Source: UBA1952 sp965246905 (GTDB lineage Bacteria; Bacteroidota; Bacteroidia; Chitinophagales; Chitinophagaceae). From it: a DNA stretch of 64,000 nt. Positions within the stretch are counted from its first letter, which is position 1, and every line of letters starts with the position of its first letter. The notes under the pieces are model-generated. The model did not search any database. It had not been told where the DNA came from and worked only from the letters and a program-made list of their open reading frames with translations. This document shows positions 15,004-23,602 of the stretch, piece by piece. Made by a program: the position numbers and the translations under genes. The DNA lies in contig CBDFFZ010000026.1 of the NCBI GenBank assembly GCA_965246905.1, positions 4,701 to 68,700 of the forward strand, written 5' to 3'.

Positions 15004-16479
15004 TTACTCTTTGGAGAATTTTTGCACATAAGAATGCCCATCTTTATCTATTGACTGGAGCATATAGAAGCCCGTTGGATATTCCGCAATGTTCACGGCT
15101 TTAATTCCCTTACCCTGATAGAAAATCTGCCCGGTATAGCTGGAGATTTTTAGGTACCGAACATCTTCGGCATTAAGATAAAGCATGTTGCGGGCAGGGT
15201 TAGGATAAGCCAGAAGCTTTTGCCCGGTTGATGCAATGTTGCTGATTGCATCCGCTGTATTGTACGATTCGTAATAATACCTGGTAGTATTATCGGGGCC
15301 AGATGGATAAGTATTGGTAGTTGTATTGTATAGGAAAATGTTATAGAAATCCACCAGCCCGTCCGGTCTGTAATATACTATAACGCGGTCTCGATCGCCT
15401 GGATTTCCCGGTACTATTGAAGGATTAATATGCTCAACGCTGTCATACATGCCAATTGCGTTCAAGTGATAAATGTTTTTTGAGATCAAACTATAAACCC
15501 CGTTATAATAAGTATTCGAGTCAACAACCAGGACCGGCCTTTTAAAATTTCCTGTATAGCTATATATTGTATTCTCTATGAGATAAAAATTCCTGGTAGT
15601 CGAATTTCTGAGGTACTTTTTATAGTTTGTAAAACGGTTTTGGGAATCAAAGATGCGCTCTTCTATTTCAAAGGTATCCCAAGTTGGAGGAGATTGTCTA
15701 CCATCAAACCAGTACCCTTTATTCGCGCCGGATTCTATTTTAAAATCTATTTTGAAAATACCATTTACCCACTTACCTATTAGTTTTTCCTCTGTATTAT
15801 TTGGACCATTCGTATTGATAATATTTACTGCATGGGTACCATCGTCAAGCCAGGTACTATCTTTAACAAGCTTATTGCCGGAATCATACCAACGTGTTTC
15901 TACTTGCATTGGCGCAAAATTCCCACACATGCCGACGGGCGACCTGTCCGTCTCTTGCGTGATGATATTTCCATTGTTATCATAGCGAGCAAGATAATGT
16001 TTACACTCATTGTTGCTCGTCTGTGGATACAATACATAGTCATCCGTCTTCCTGCCATGCGCATCATAAGCATACTTTTCACTATAATTTCTTACAAGGT
16101 TATATCCCCCATTTAAGAGCCAAGCCTGCGCAGAATCAGTGAAGATGCCATCGGGATACAAATAAGATGATAGGGCGTTTTTGGTAGGATAACGATCGTA
16201 ATCTTTGAATAACAGGGAATCTGTCCCGCCTCTGCCGGGTGCATAAAACAAGATACCGGAATCAAAAGCCAAGGTAGCGCCGTACTGCTGGTAGCTAAAC
16301 CCTTTCAATCGGGTTTTAATAGCCGACCCGCGAGACAAAGGCCTTGTCTCAGAGGCAATCTGTTGCTGCAGAATAGCGCTATTTTCTAAGGATGATTTAC
16401 TAATAGAGTGCAATGCAGTCTGGGCGTTTCCTGAAAGAGCATTCCAGCATAAGAGGATTAGTAATAGCTTCTTCATCAA
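15004..16479 (-). CDS. Secreted protein with T9SS type A sorting domain
   Basis: 491 residues. A signal peptide (about 1-19, ending SGNAQ) is followed by a long region rich in Tyr, Asn and Asp with YD-repeat-like pieces (YDAHGRKTDDYVLY, RYDNNGNIITQE, YYRPDGLVDFYNIF). The last 75 residues, LLAYPNPARNMLYL...ISSYTGQIFYQGK...YPTGFYMLQ...YVQKFSKE, match the type A C-terminal domain recognised by the type IX secretion system. It is likely exported to the cell surface or released. The function of the repeat region is unknown. Confidence 0.85.
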   Translation of the reverse strand: MMKKLLLILLCWNALSGNAQTALHSISKSSLENSAILQQQIASETRPLSRGSAIKTRLKGFSYQQYGATLAFDSGILFYAPGRGGTDSLLFKDYDRYPTKNALSSYLYPDGIFTDSAQAWLLNGGYNLVRNYSEKYAYDAHGRKTDDYVLYPQTSNNECKHYLARYDNNGNIITQETDRSPVGMCGNFAPMQVETRWYDSGNKLVKDSTWLDDGTHAVNIINTNGPNNTEEKLIGKWVNGIFKIDFKIESGANKGYWFDGRQSPPTWDTFEIEERIFDSQNRFTNYKKYLRNSTTRNFYLIENTIYSYTGNFKRPVLVVDSNTYYNGVYSLISKNIYHLNAIGMYDSVEHINPSIVPGNPGDRDRVIVYYRPDGLVDFYNIFLYNTTTNTYPSGPDNTTRYYYESYNTADAISNIASTGQKLLAYPNPARNMLYLNAEDVRYLKISSYTGQIFYQGKGIKAVNIAEYPTGFYMLQSIDKDGHSYVQKFSKE

Positions 16480-16816
16480 AAAAAATTATTTGATAGTGAA
16501 GATAGTTATTGAGAAGTATATTTTACTGTATTAAATAGTTTATTCCCAAAACACAATAGCTGGCTTAAATATAGAGGCAGGCTAAACATTGCCTGCTATC
16601 GTCGTGCTGATTGCGTAGTGAAGTATCTCTGTGAGCCGGCTACGAACAGATCCTCAACTATGCAATGAAGCTAAAACCGCAAAAGCCGCAGTAGTATGCT
16701 AAGCAGGGATGCCAGGAAACTATCTCTACTGCGCAGGTGCAGCGCAAGCAAAAAAAACAGCTTGTTTCGATATAGGAAACAAGCTGTTGGAAAGTAATAA
16801 TTGATGAATACCTGAG
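16480..16816. other. Intergenic gap before pnp 3' end
   Basis: This 337-bp gap holds the pnp terminator at its right end, a weak GCAGGC/GCCTGC dyad near 16581-16600, and no coding frame I would defend. The stretch between those two looks like featureless intergenic DNA. Confidence 0.45.
16751..16788 (-). terminator. Intrinsic terminator of rpsO-pnp unit
   Basis: A 13-bp stem AACAGCTTGTTTC (16756-16768) / GAAACAAGCTGTT (16776-16788) with a seven-base loop. Read on the minus strand it ends in a run of T residues, as expected for a terminator 29 bp past the pnp stop. Confidence 0.9.
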
Positions 16817-19318
16817 TTACAATACCAGATCCGGATCATCTGCTGCAGGCATATCCGCCTGCGCGCTGCTGTTGTTGAACTGCTGGTTGGCTGCTTCGCT
16901 ATTCTCGATGCGCTGCTGCTGGTCATCGTTACCATTGTTATTGCTGCTTTGCGGCTGCTCACGGCGCGGGCGCTCGGTACGCTCCCCGCTGCCACGCTCA
17001 GGGCGGTCGCCCCTTTCCGGACGATCACCGCGGTCGCGGCGCTCGCCACGATCACTGCTGCCTTCACGGCGCGGACGGTCGCCCCGGTCGCCACCACCTT
17101 CACGGCGCGGACGATCACCGCGGTCTCCGCGATCGCCTCTGTCGCTGCGCTCACGCGGCTCCTGCTCTACATAACCTTCCGGCTTCGGCAAAAGTATTTT
17201 ATGGCTCAGGCGCAACTTGCCCGTTTTAGGGTCGGTGCCGGTAAGCTTGATCTTTACCTTATCGCCTTCCTTCAGTACACCTTCGAGGCTGTCGAGGCGC
17301 TGCCAGCTCACTTCTGAGATGTGGAGGAGGCCCTGCTTGCCCGGCATGAACTCTACGAATGCGCCGAACGGCATGATGCTCTTCACGGTGCCTTCGTATT
17401 CCGCGCCTATTTCCGGTACGGCTACAATGCCCCTGATCCAGCTCATTGCCTTATCGATACCTTCCTTATTATTGGAGAATACCTTTACATAACCCTTCTG
17501 GTCAGCTTCCTCAACCGTAATAGTAGTACCGGTTTCACGCTGTATTTCCTGGATGATCTTGCCGCCGGGTCCAATGATGGCACCAATATACTCGGCATCG
17601 ATCACGATCATTTCCACACGCGGGGTATGCGGCTTCAGGTCCGGATTGTAAACCGGGATCGTCTCATACATCGCATCGAGGATATGAAGGCGGCCTTCCT
17701 TGGCTTGTGCCAGCGCAGCGCGCATAATATCCATGCTCAGGCCATCCACCTTAATATCCATCTGGATACCGCAGATGCCATCGCGGGTGCCGGTAACTTT
17801 AAAATCCATATCACCAAGATGATCTTCATCACCGAGGATATCGGTAAGCACTGCCCATTTCTTATCCTCAGCGCGGGCGATCAGGCCCATGGCCACACCG
17901 CTTACGTGCTTCGGGAAGGGAACGCCCGCATCCATCAGCGCAAGCGAGCCTGCACAAACGGTAGCCATAGAGGAAGAGCCATTCGACTCCAGAATATCCG
18001 AAACGATACGTACGGTATAAGGGTATTCAGCGCCGGGCATCATCTGCTCTAAGGAGCGCTTGGCCAGGTTGCCATGACCTACCTCGCGGCGGCCTGGGCC
18101 ACGCTGCGGCTTGGTCTCGCCGGTAGAGTAGGGCGGGAAGTTGTAATGAAGGAAGAACTTCTGATAATCCGAAGTGGCTGCGCTTTCCACGAGCAATTCA
18201 TCCTGCTTGGTGCCTAAGGTTACGGTGGTCAAAGACTGGGTTTCACCGCGCGTAAAGAGGGCATTGCCGTGCGGACCGGGCAGGTAGCCCACTTCCATAG
18301 CAAGACCGCGAACCTCATCCAGCTTGCGGCCATCGAGGCGGCGGCCTTCATCGAGGATCATGTTGCGTACTGTGTAGTATTGGAGATCTTCGTAGTAGGT
18401 TTTGGCACGCACCTTATCTTCCTCGCTCAGTCCGCCTTCGGCAGCGCTGGTTTCAAACTGGAGGTGCTCTTTAATATCTTTCCATACCTGCATATACTCG
18501 GAGCCGCGCTCATGCTTGGCAGAGCCCTTGCGGGAAATTTCCAGCATTCTTTCCTTGCCGAAAGCCTCTACTTTGCTCTTCAGCTCTTCATTTACAACAG
18601 CGGCAACTACTTCGCGCTTGGCAGGCGAGCCTACTTTTTCACGAAGCTCTTCCTGCAATTTTACCTGGCGCTTCACAGCTTCGTGCGCAATTTCGATGGC
18701 TTTTACCACGTCTTCCTCTACGCATTCTTTTGCCTGGCCTTCCACCATCATGATGTTCTTTTCCGTGGCAGCGATGATGAAATCCATATCCGCGGTCTTC
18801 AATTGGGTGCGGGTAGGGTTGATCATAAATTCACCGCCTACACGGGCTACGCGCACTTCGGAGATGATCTCCTGGATCGGAACATCGCTCACAGCGAGTG
18901 CAGCGGAGGCTGCGAGGCAGGCAAGGGCATCGGGCATTACTTCCGGGTCGGAAGAGATGAGGTTGATGATTACCTGTACCTCATTGAAATAATTTTCAGG
19001 GAAAAGCGGGCGCAGGGCACGGTCGATCAGGCGGGAGATGAGGATCTCAGGGTCGGAGATACGGCCTTCGCGCTTGAAGAAGGAACCCGGAATGCGGCCT
19101 GCTGAGGCGAATTTTTCCTGGTAATCTACGGTAAGCGGGAAGAATGCCTGTCCGGGCTTGGGTTCGCGGGCAGCCACTACAGAGGCGAATACAATGGCGT
19201 TGCCAACGCGTACGGTAACGGCGCCATCGGCCTGGCGGGCAAGCTTACCGGTTTCAATGGTCAGCTCTTGTCCGTTTTCCATCGTATAGGAAACGGATGT
19301 TGGTTTTAATTCCAGCAT
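16817..19318 (-). CDS. pnp: Polyribonucleotide nucleotidyltransferase
   Basis: 833 residues. It degrades RNA by phosphorolysis from the 3' end. Two RNase PH domains (about 1-230 and 325-560) include the catalytic LTDILGDEDHLGDMDFKVTG segment; a KH domain follows with the GPGG loop (near 590) and an S1 domain with GTVKSIMPFGAFVEF (near 650-715). The last 115 residues are an unusual low-complexity tail of RGDRGDR/RPRREG repeats, then a Gln/Asn-rich stretch ending DDPDLVL. E. coli Pnp is about 711 residues, so the tail is the extra part. It lies downstream of rpsO, the classical gene order, 304 bp apart. Confidence 0.97.
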   Translation of the reverse strand: MLELKPTSVSYTMENGQELTIETGKLARQADGAVTVRVGNAIVFASVVAAREPKPGQAFFPLTVDYQEKFASAGRIPGSFFKREGRISDPEILISRLIDRALRPLFPENYFNEVQVIINLISSDPEVMPDALACLAASAALAVSDVPIQEIISEVRVARVGGEFMINPTRTQLKTADMDFIIAATEKNIMMVEGQAKECVEEDVVKAIEIAHEAVKRQVKLQEELREKVGSPAKREVVAAVVNEELKSKVEAFGKERMLEISRKGSAKHERGSEYMQVWKDIKEHLQFETSAAEGGLSEEDKVRAKTYYEDLQYYTVRNMILDEGRRLDGRKLDEVRGLAMEVGYLPGPHGNALFTRGETQSLTTVTLGTKQDELLVESAATSDYQKFFLHYNFPPYSTGETKPQRGPGRREVGHGNLAKRSLEQMMPGAEYPYTVRIVSDILESNGSSSMATVCAGSLALMDAGVPFPKHVSGVAMGLIARAEDKKWAVLTDILGDEDHLGDMDFKVTGTRDGICGIQMDIKVDGLSMDIMRAALAQAKEGRLHILDAMYETIPVYNPDLKPHTPRVEMIVIDAEYIGAIIGPGGKIIQEIQRETGTTITVEEADQKGYVKVFSNNKEGIDKAMSWIRGIVAVPEIGAEYEGTVKSIMPFGAFVEFMPGKQGLLHISEVSWQRLDSLEGVLKEGDKVKIKLTGTDPKTGKLRLSHKILLPKPEGYVEQEPRERSDRGDRGDRGDRPRREGGGDRGDRPRREGSSDRGERRDRGDRPERGDRPERGSGERTERPRREQPQSSNNNGNDDQQQRIENSEAANQQFNNSSAQADMPAADDPDLVL

Positions 19319-19399
19319 AAGAATGCTTTTTGTTTTGTGCGGCAGGTTTCAGCTTTGGGCCTGCTGCGTGTGAATGTAAAAATGGCCCTATCCCGGCCT

Positions 19400-19560
19400 T
19401 CCTCCCCGAGGGGGAAGGGGAAGTTGGGCAAGAAAAAATGTTTATTGTTCTGAACCACTAAGTACGCAAAGAAAGCGCGAAGCGCCGCGAAGGCTTAAGT
19501 AAGGCACTTCTCTTTGCGGTTCATCGCGCTCCATAGTGCCCTTTGCGTTTAATGAAAAAA
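19400..19560. repeat. CGCAAAG-type and CCCCGAGGGG intergenic repeats
   Basis: Within the 304-bp rpsO-pnp gap are a palindrome, CTTCCTCCCCGAGGGGGAAG (about 19399-19418), and a degenerate pair of inverted word repeats: CCACTAAGTACGCAAAGAAA with CGCGAAG variants (19455-19490) opposite CTCTTTGCGGTTC and CCCTTTGCG (19510-19550). Such CGCAAAG/CTTTGCG clusters are familiar as interspersed repeats in Bacteroidota. They can form a long imperfect hairpin in the rpsO-pnp transcript. Confidence 0.55.
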
Positions 19561-19580
19561 TCAAAGGGCTTAAAATGACT

Positions 19581-19605
19581 ATTCCCAACCGTTTAAGTTG
19601 GGAAT
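19581..19605 (-). terminator. Hairpin after rpsO
   Basis: Stem ATTCCCAAC (19581-19589) / GTTGGGAAT (19597-19605) with a seven-base loop, 18 bp beyond the rpsO stop. On the minus strand it is followed by AGTCATTTT, a weak T tract, so it may attenuate rather than fully end transcription into pnp. Confidence 0.65.
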
Positions 19606-19622
19606 AGCAGATAGAATATTGC

Positions 19623-19898
19623 TTATTTACGAAGGCCAAGCTGCTCGATAAGCGAACGATATTTAGTAATATCGGTACGGCTCATATAAGTAAGCATCCG
19701 CTTGCGGCGGCCTACCATTACGATAAGGCCACGGTTGCTGGAAAAATCTTTCTTGTTTCCGTTCTTTACATGGCTGGAAATGTGGTTGATGCGCTCGGTA
19801 AGCATGGCAATTTGCGCTTCGATGGAACCGGTATTTGTTTCTTTACCCCCGTATGTGTTAAAGAGGGCAGTCTTTCTTTCGGCAGTTAAATGGGACAT
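19623..19898 (-). CDS. rpsO: 30S ribosomal protein S15
   Basis: 91 residues, the usual length. Family landmarks are TNTGSIEAQIAMLTERINHI near the N-terminus, the SSNRGLIVMVGRRKRMLTYM block that contacts 16S rRNA, and the final YRSLIEQLGLRK. It helps nucleate the central domain of the small subunit. The gene is upstream of pnp, as in most bacteria. A TACATTTG box on the minus strand (19937-19944) is a likely promoter element. Confidence 0.97.
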   Translation of the reverse strand: MSHLTAERKTALFNTYGGKETNTGSIEAQIAMLTERINHISSHVKNGNKKDFSSNRGLIVMVGRRKRMLTYMSRTDITKYRSLIEQLGLRK

Positions 19899-19936
19899 TT
19901 GTATGTTGTTGTCTTAATTAATATTCTTTCAGCGGG

Positions 19937-19944
19937 CAAATGTA
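19937..19944 (-). promoter_or_regulatory. Probable -7 box of rpsO promoter
   Basis: Read on the minus strand this is TACATTTG, matching the Bacteroidota TAnnTTTG -7 consensus, 38 bp before the rpsO ATG. I do not see a clear TTG -33 element at the expected spacing, so it is only a partial match. Confidence 0.5.
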
Positions 19945-20033
19945 GGAAATTATTTCTGATTTTTGATACCCCCATATCTAAGTTCTTGCTACCAGTTGTG
20001 CCTTATCTTCGTCTTTTGTACGGATTAATTACC

Positions 20034-20315
20034 ATGGCCCAATACTCCATCGGCGAAGCCCTCAGCCACCTCCTTGAAAAATCCAAATGGAAGCCCCGAA
20101 TTATGGAGCTCCGCATGCGGCAGGAATGGGAGCAGATGATGGGCGCAACTATTGCCAAATATACCCGCGATGTATCCCTTAAAGATAAGAAACTCACTAT
20201 TTATACAGATGTTGCTGCACTGAAGCAGGAGCTGATGTTTGGCAAAGAGCAGCTCATCGATAAGATCAATGCCTATTTTGAGGAAACGGCTGTAACGGAT
20301 ATTGTGGTGAAGTAG
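20034..20315 (+). CDS. DUF721 family protein
   Basis: 93 residues from the ATG at 20034; upstream in-frame codons run back into the rpsO leader and are not used. The sequence SIGEALSHLLEKSKWKPRI then a WEQMMG segment, a KLTIYTDVAALKQELMFGKEQLIDKINAYF core and a final VTDIVVK matches DUF721, small Bacteroidota proteins of unknown role that share the fold class of the DciA replication factor. It diverges from rpsO. No domain beyond that is visible. Confidence 0.85.
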   Translation: MAQYSIGEALSHLLEKSKWKPRIMELRMRQEWEQMMGATIAKYTRDVSLKDKKLTIYTDVAALKQELMFGKEQLIDKINAYFEETAVTDIVVK

Positions 20316-20365
20316 AAACGTTGCAATGCAGCATCTCTACGGGGGATTTGTAAAAAAGCCACCGT

Positions 20366-21088
20366 TTATAAGATCTTCATTAATTCCCGCAGATCAGCAA
20401 CCTCATAAGTAGGTTTGCGATCATGCGGTGTACCGGCAGGATTAAAATAAACCTGATCCCATCCCGCATTTGTAGCCCCGAGAATATCGATATCCAGCGC
20501 ATCGCCGATCATCAGACAATGGTCGCATTCGGCGCCCGTCTTCTTCAGCGCAAATTCAAATATGGCCGAATGCGGTTTCATGCTATTGCTTTTCTCCGAA
20601 GTGATCATCTCGCTGAAATAGCCAGCTATGCCTGAATATTGCAGCTTCTGCCACTGCGTCATTTCAAAGCCATTGGTAATAAGGTGCATTGTATATCGGT
20701 CTTTGCAATGTTCTAAGAGCGCTTTAGCATTGGGCATAAGCGCGTTTTGGGTAGGCAGGATCTCTAAATAAGCGCTGCTCAGCTCGTGCGAAAGAGCAGG
20801 ATCGGAAATCTTAAAATCCAGCAGCGTAAGCCATACACGTTTCCAGCGCAATTCATCCCGCTTAATGAATCCATTCCGGAAACGCTCCCAAAGCTTATCA
20901 TTGTGAATATTGTAAGCGGCAAAGAGTGCGTCGAAATCTGTAATGCCGCGCTCCGCAAGCTTAAACTCCTCGTAAAGCTTTCGCCAGGTTAGCTCAGAAT
21001 TAAGCTCAAAATCCCAAAGCGTATGGTCGAGATCAAAGAACAGGTGCTGATATTTTGGGTGGGGAGGCTGTTTGATGGGTTCATTCAT
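20366..21088 (-). CDS. HAD-family hydrolase, YjjG type
   Basis: 240 residues. The nucleophile motif FFDLDHTLWDF (DxDxT near residue 20), the motif II region MHLITNGF and the acid motif MIGDALDIDILGA mark a HAD phosphatase. Overall length and the WDFELNSELTWRKLY opening resemble YjjG, a house-cleaning 5'-nucleotidase that removes phosphate from non-canonical pyrimidine nucleotides. The substrate assignment is by family resemblance only. It stands alone, convergent with the DUF721 gene. Confidence 0.87.
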   Translation of the reverse strand: MNEPIKQPPHPKYQHLFFDLDHTLWDFELNSELTWRKLYEEFKLAERGITDFDALFAAYNIHNDKLWERFRNGFIKRDELRWKRVWLTLLDFKISDPALSHELSSAYLEILPTQNALMPNAKALLEHCKDRYTMHLITNGFEMTQWQKLQYSGIAGYFSEMITSEKSNSMKPHSAIFEFALKKTGAECDHCLMIGDALDIDILGATNAGWDQVYFNPAGTPHDRKPTYEVADLRELMKIL

Positions 21089-21238
21089 GAGTTGCGCTGC
21101 GAAGTTTTGCTATTTAGATAGCTACATTAAGTACCCAAGTTTCTCTGCTCCTTTGTAGAGGAAGGCCGCAATGGGTTATTTTGGGTGCCGTAATTAGTGT
21201 CTGAATAATATTGAGTGACCAAATAAATTTCAATAACA

Positions 21239-21265
21239 AAAAGGCTGCCCTGGGAGCAGCCTTTT
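21239..21265 (-). terminator. Intrinsic terminator of bamD-rpoZ unit
   Basis: Stem AAAAGGCTGC (21239-21248) / GCAGCCTTTT (21256-21265) with a seven-base loop; on the minus strand the T tract continues as CTTTTTGTTATT. It lies 46 bp past the rpoZ stop. Confidence 0.9.
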
Positions 21266-21279
21266 CAAATTCTTTAAAA

Positions 21280-21309
21280 ATCCGGAATCCGCATTCCGAA
21301 ATCCGGAAT
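21280..21309. repeat. ATCCGG palindrome beside rpoZ stop
   Basis: A third copy of the ATCCGGAATCCGCATTCCG palindrome that also sits directly after the stop codons of genes A and B. Here it starts two bases from the stop of rpoZ. Confidence 0.75.
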
Positions 21310-21310
21310 A

Positions 21311-21625
21311 TTACTTGCGGTAATAAATCTCGTCCGCGAAAAACTCGGTAATGGATTGCAGGGAAGGATTTGCCAGGCGCTCATAAGCTCGGGAAATCTC
21401 GATCTGCTCTTTATTTTCATGAATCTCTTCGAGATTATCGCCATGCACTGTAAACTCATCGAGCTTGCGGTGCAGCTCCTCCTTCATATTCACGGAAATC
21501 TGGCTCGCACGGCGTGTCATCACCGCAATGGATTCGTAGAGATTGCCGGTTTTCTCCTTCATAGCCACCACATCACGGGTTTCTATCAGCGGAGTTACAG
21601 AGGAAAGTGATCTTTTAGTGCTCAT
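21311..21625 (-). CDS. rpoZ: RNA polymerase omega subunit, Bacteroidota type
   Basis: 104 residues resembling the Bacteroidota RpoZ family: a short N-terminus, then KTGNLYESIAVMTRRASQIS, the conserved MxRRAxQIS region of omega that clamps the beta-prime C-terminus, and a helical C-terminus ending ADEIYYRK. It helps fold and stabilise RNA polymerase. It overlaps the end of bamD by 11 bases, so the two are co-transcribed, as in many relatives. Confidence 0.88.
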   Translation of the reverse strand: MSTKRSLSSVTPLIETRDVVAMKEKTGNLYESIAVMTRRASQISVNMKEELHRKLDEFTVHGDNLEEIHENKEQIEISRAYERLANPSLQSITEFFADEIYYRK

Positions 21626-22439
21626 TTCTTAGTCTTTTAATATTGGTGTCTGATAAAGTAACGTACTTATCACTTTGCTGCAAATATCGTGATTTTGGGT
21701 ACATCTGCTTCAAATCATTAGAAGCACTGATTACATTGGCATAACGCTCCTCCTGTTTGGCAGGTATGCTGCCGTGTGCATAGCGATACAAGCTCCGCAC
21801 AATCATATACTGATAATATTCAGCATTCAGCGATTCCGGATACGAATTCAGCACGTCTTTATACGCAATAGCAGCCGCTTTATAAGATTCTTTGTAATCA
21901 CCTATATTATAGTAAAGCCGCGCCGCGCCTGCCTCTTTTTCTTCCAGCTTTTTGCGCGCACCGTCAATATAGCCATTCGCATCCACGATATATTTAGATT
22001 CCGGCCGCTGATTGATAAAACCCTGCATTGCCTCCATCGCCTTGATTGTATTCGTTTGCTCTAAGGAAGCCTTTGGCGCCACCTTAAAAAGGCTCACAGC
22101 ATGCAGGTATTCCGCTTCTTCAGCATTAGTGCTATTTGGAAAATAATCTACGAACGTCTTATAATACAGCGAAGCACTCAGGTAATCCTTTGTAAAATAA
22201 TAGGTATTGGCCAGTCGGTAAAACATAGCCTCATAATTCTTGGTACCCTTCATTACCGGCAGCAGATCGTGGTACAGCTCATTTGAGCGGTGGTACCACT
22301 TACGGTCATAATACTCATTAGCCTTGGAAAGCTTGTAATTTATGTCGCTGCTTTTGCGTACTTTATCGTAAGGACTGCAAGAGCAGAAAAGGCTTACCAG
22401 CACAGCAACAAACAGGAACGGACGAAAGGGAAACCGCAT
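21615..22439 (-). CDS. bamD: Outer membrane assembly lipoprotein BamD
   Basis: 274 residues from the ATG at 22439. The 31 codons that could precede it lack a sensible start and would bury the signal peptide, so the shorter form is chosen. The lipoprotein signal runs to Cys21 (SLFCSC). Tandem TPR-like helices follow (LYHDLLP, YRLANTYYFTKDYLSASLYYKTFVDYFP and three more), the architecture of BamD/YfiO, which links the BAM complex to outer-membrane beta-barrel insertion. The family usual length is about 245-280 residues. Confidence 0.9.
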   Translation of the reverse strand: MRFPFRPFLFVAVLVSLFCSCSPYDKVRKSSDINYKLSKANEYYDRKWYHRSNELYHDLLPVMKGTKNYEAMFYRLANTYYFTKDYLSASLYYKTFVDYFPNSTNAEEAEYLHAVSLFKVAPKASLEQTNTIKAMEAMQGFINQRPESKYIVDANGYIDGARKKLEEKEAGAARLYYNIGDYKESYKAAAIAYKDVLNSYPESLNAEYYQYMIVRSLYRYAHGSIPAKQEERYANVISASNDLKQMYPKSRYLQQSDKYVTLSDTNIKRLRNEH

Positions 22440-22542
22440 AAGGGAGCGCAAAAATAAGATAAAACTGCAAAACTTCCCATTCGCGCCGGTCCGGTACTGT
22501 GATTGTTGTGTGAAAAAATGGTTTGGGCGCATCCCTGCGGGT

Positions 22543-22612
22543 CAGGCTATACGCTGCAATCCCCGCCGGAAAAAGCGGTGGTTTTCCGCTGCTATCCTTT
22601 GCGCGGGCTGAT
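22543..22612. repeat. Dispersed structured element, divergent copy
   Basis: A shorter relative of the elements at 3401-3516 and 31944-32060. It shares GGCTAT/CGCTGCAATCC, the hairpin CCGC...AAAAAGCGG, a TTTTCCGCTGCTATCC segment and a closing GGGCTG. Similarity is weaker than between the other two and the 3' tail is missing. Confidence 0.45.
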
Positions 22613-22684
22613 AAGTAAAAAGTTTATTACCGATATAATCAGCACGTAATATTTGCCGTATTAAAAATTGACAGTAGTTTATCA

Positions 22685-22805
22685 GACATTGTTAGCATCG
22701 TGTAGTTTTATGTTCCTCCGGCTTTAGCCAATGACCAGACCTCATTAACCCCGTGGCTTTAGCCCGGGGACGGAGGATATAAAACGACATGAAACTAACG
22801 ATGTC
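22685..22805. repeat. Compound palindrome (REP/MITE-like)
   Basis: A 121-bp inverted repeat. Outer arms GACATTGTTAG (22685-22695) and CTAACGATGTC (22795-22805) pair with one mismatch; a second pair, TTTTATGTTCCTCCG and CGGAGGATATAAAA, pairs inside. The centre contains two GGCTTTAGCC-type dyads, GGCTTTAGCC near 22720 and CCGTGGCTTTAGCCCGGGG near 22751. It fits a REP-like or miniature inverted-repeat element in the divergent bamD/grpE gap. A second element of the same design is at 61138-61255. Confidence 0.7.
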
Positions 22806-22908
22806 CATATTTATTTCCAGGACAAGCAAATATTTCCAGAAAATCGCAAACGTGTCAATTTGTCCCTTAGAACCGGGCTGGCAGCATTATTGCAATTAGT
22901 TTTACAGG

Positions 22909-23511
22909 ATGTTTTTCAAAAAAAGAAAATCAATGAATACTATGGATAATCAAGCGGCCAGCGCAGATGAGCACGAGCATATAACCGAGGAGCAAATGGC
23001 TCAGGGCATCAACACAGATGAAAATATGGCGGGTACGGAACTGTTGAATGATGAATTGACAGAAAGCAACAACGACCATTCAAAAGAGCTTGCCGAGGCC
23101 CGCGATAAATACCTTCGCCTTGCAGCTGAATTTGATAATTATAAGCGCCGTACTGCCAAAGAGCGGATGGACCTCACCGCAACTGCAGGCCGCGAAATCA
23201 TACAATCAATGCTCGATGTACTTGACGACAGCGAGCGCGCAGCAAAGCAATTGGAAACTTCCAGCGACCTTGAAATTATTAAAGAAGGTATCATGCTGGT
23301 TTTTAATAAGCTGAAGAGTACGCTGCAACAAAAAGGCCTGAAAATGATGGAAAGCCACGGCGAAGATTTCAATGCCGACCTCCACGAAGCCATCACCGAA
23401 ATACCTGCTGGCAGTGAAGATAAAGTAGGTAAAATACTGGATGTGGTAATACCCGGCTATTATCTTAATGACAAGCTCATCCGCCATGCAAAGGTGGTGG
23501 TAGGCAAGTAG
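22909..23511 (+). CDS. grpE: Nucleotide exchange factor GrpE
   Basis: 200 residues. An acidic, coiled-coil N-terminal half (about 1-110) contains KELAEARDKYLRLAAEFDNYKRRTAKER, the GrpE dimerisation signature, and the beta domain near the C-terminus ends GYYLNDKLIRHAKVVVGK. It releases ADP from DnaK during protein folding. dnaJ follows 91 bp downstream; dnaK is not in this window. The ATG at 22909 gives a short basic lead-in MFFKKRKS, with an alternative ATG at 22933. Confidence 0.95.
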   Translation: MFFKKRKSMNTMDNQAASADEHEHITEEQMAQGINTDENMAGTELLNDELTESNNDHSKELAEARDKYLRLAAEFDNYKRRTAKERMDLTATAGREIIQSMLDVLDDSERAAKQLETSSDLEIIKEGIMLVFNKLKSTLQQKGLKMMESHGEDFNADLHEAITEIPAGSEDKVGKILDVVIPGYYLNDKLIRHAKVVVGK

Positions 23512-23602
23512 GGGATTTGGGATTGGGAGTTTGGAATTAGGCTCTCATCACCAAAACAGATCGCCCAATTACTAATTCCCAATCACAAATTCCTGAACAA
23601 AA

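Noticed and set aside
18269..19105. 278-codon frame opposite pnp
   Set aside because: Shadow of a strongly conserved coding region; composition is not protein-like.
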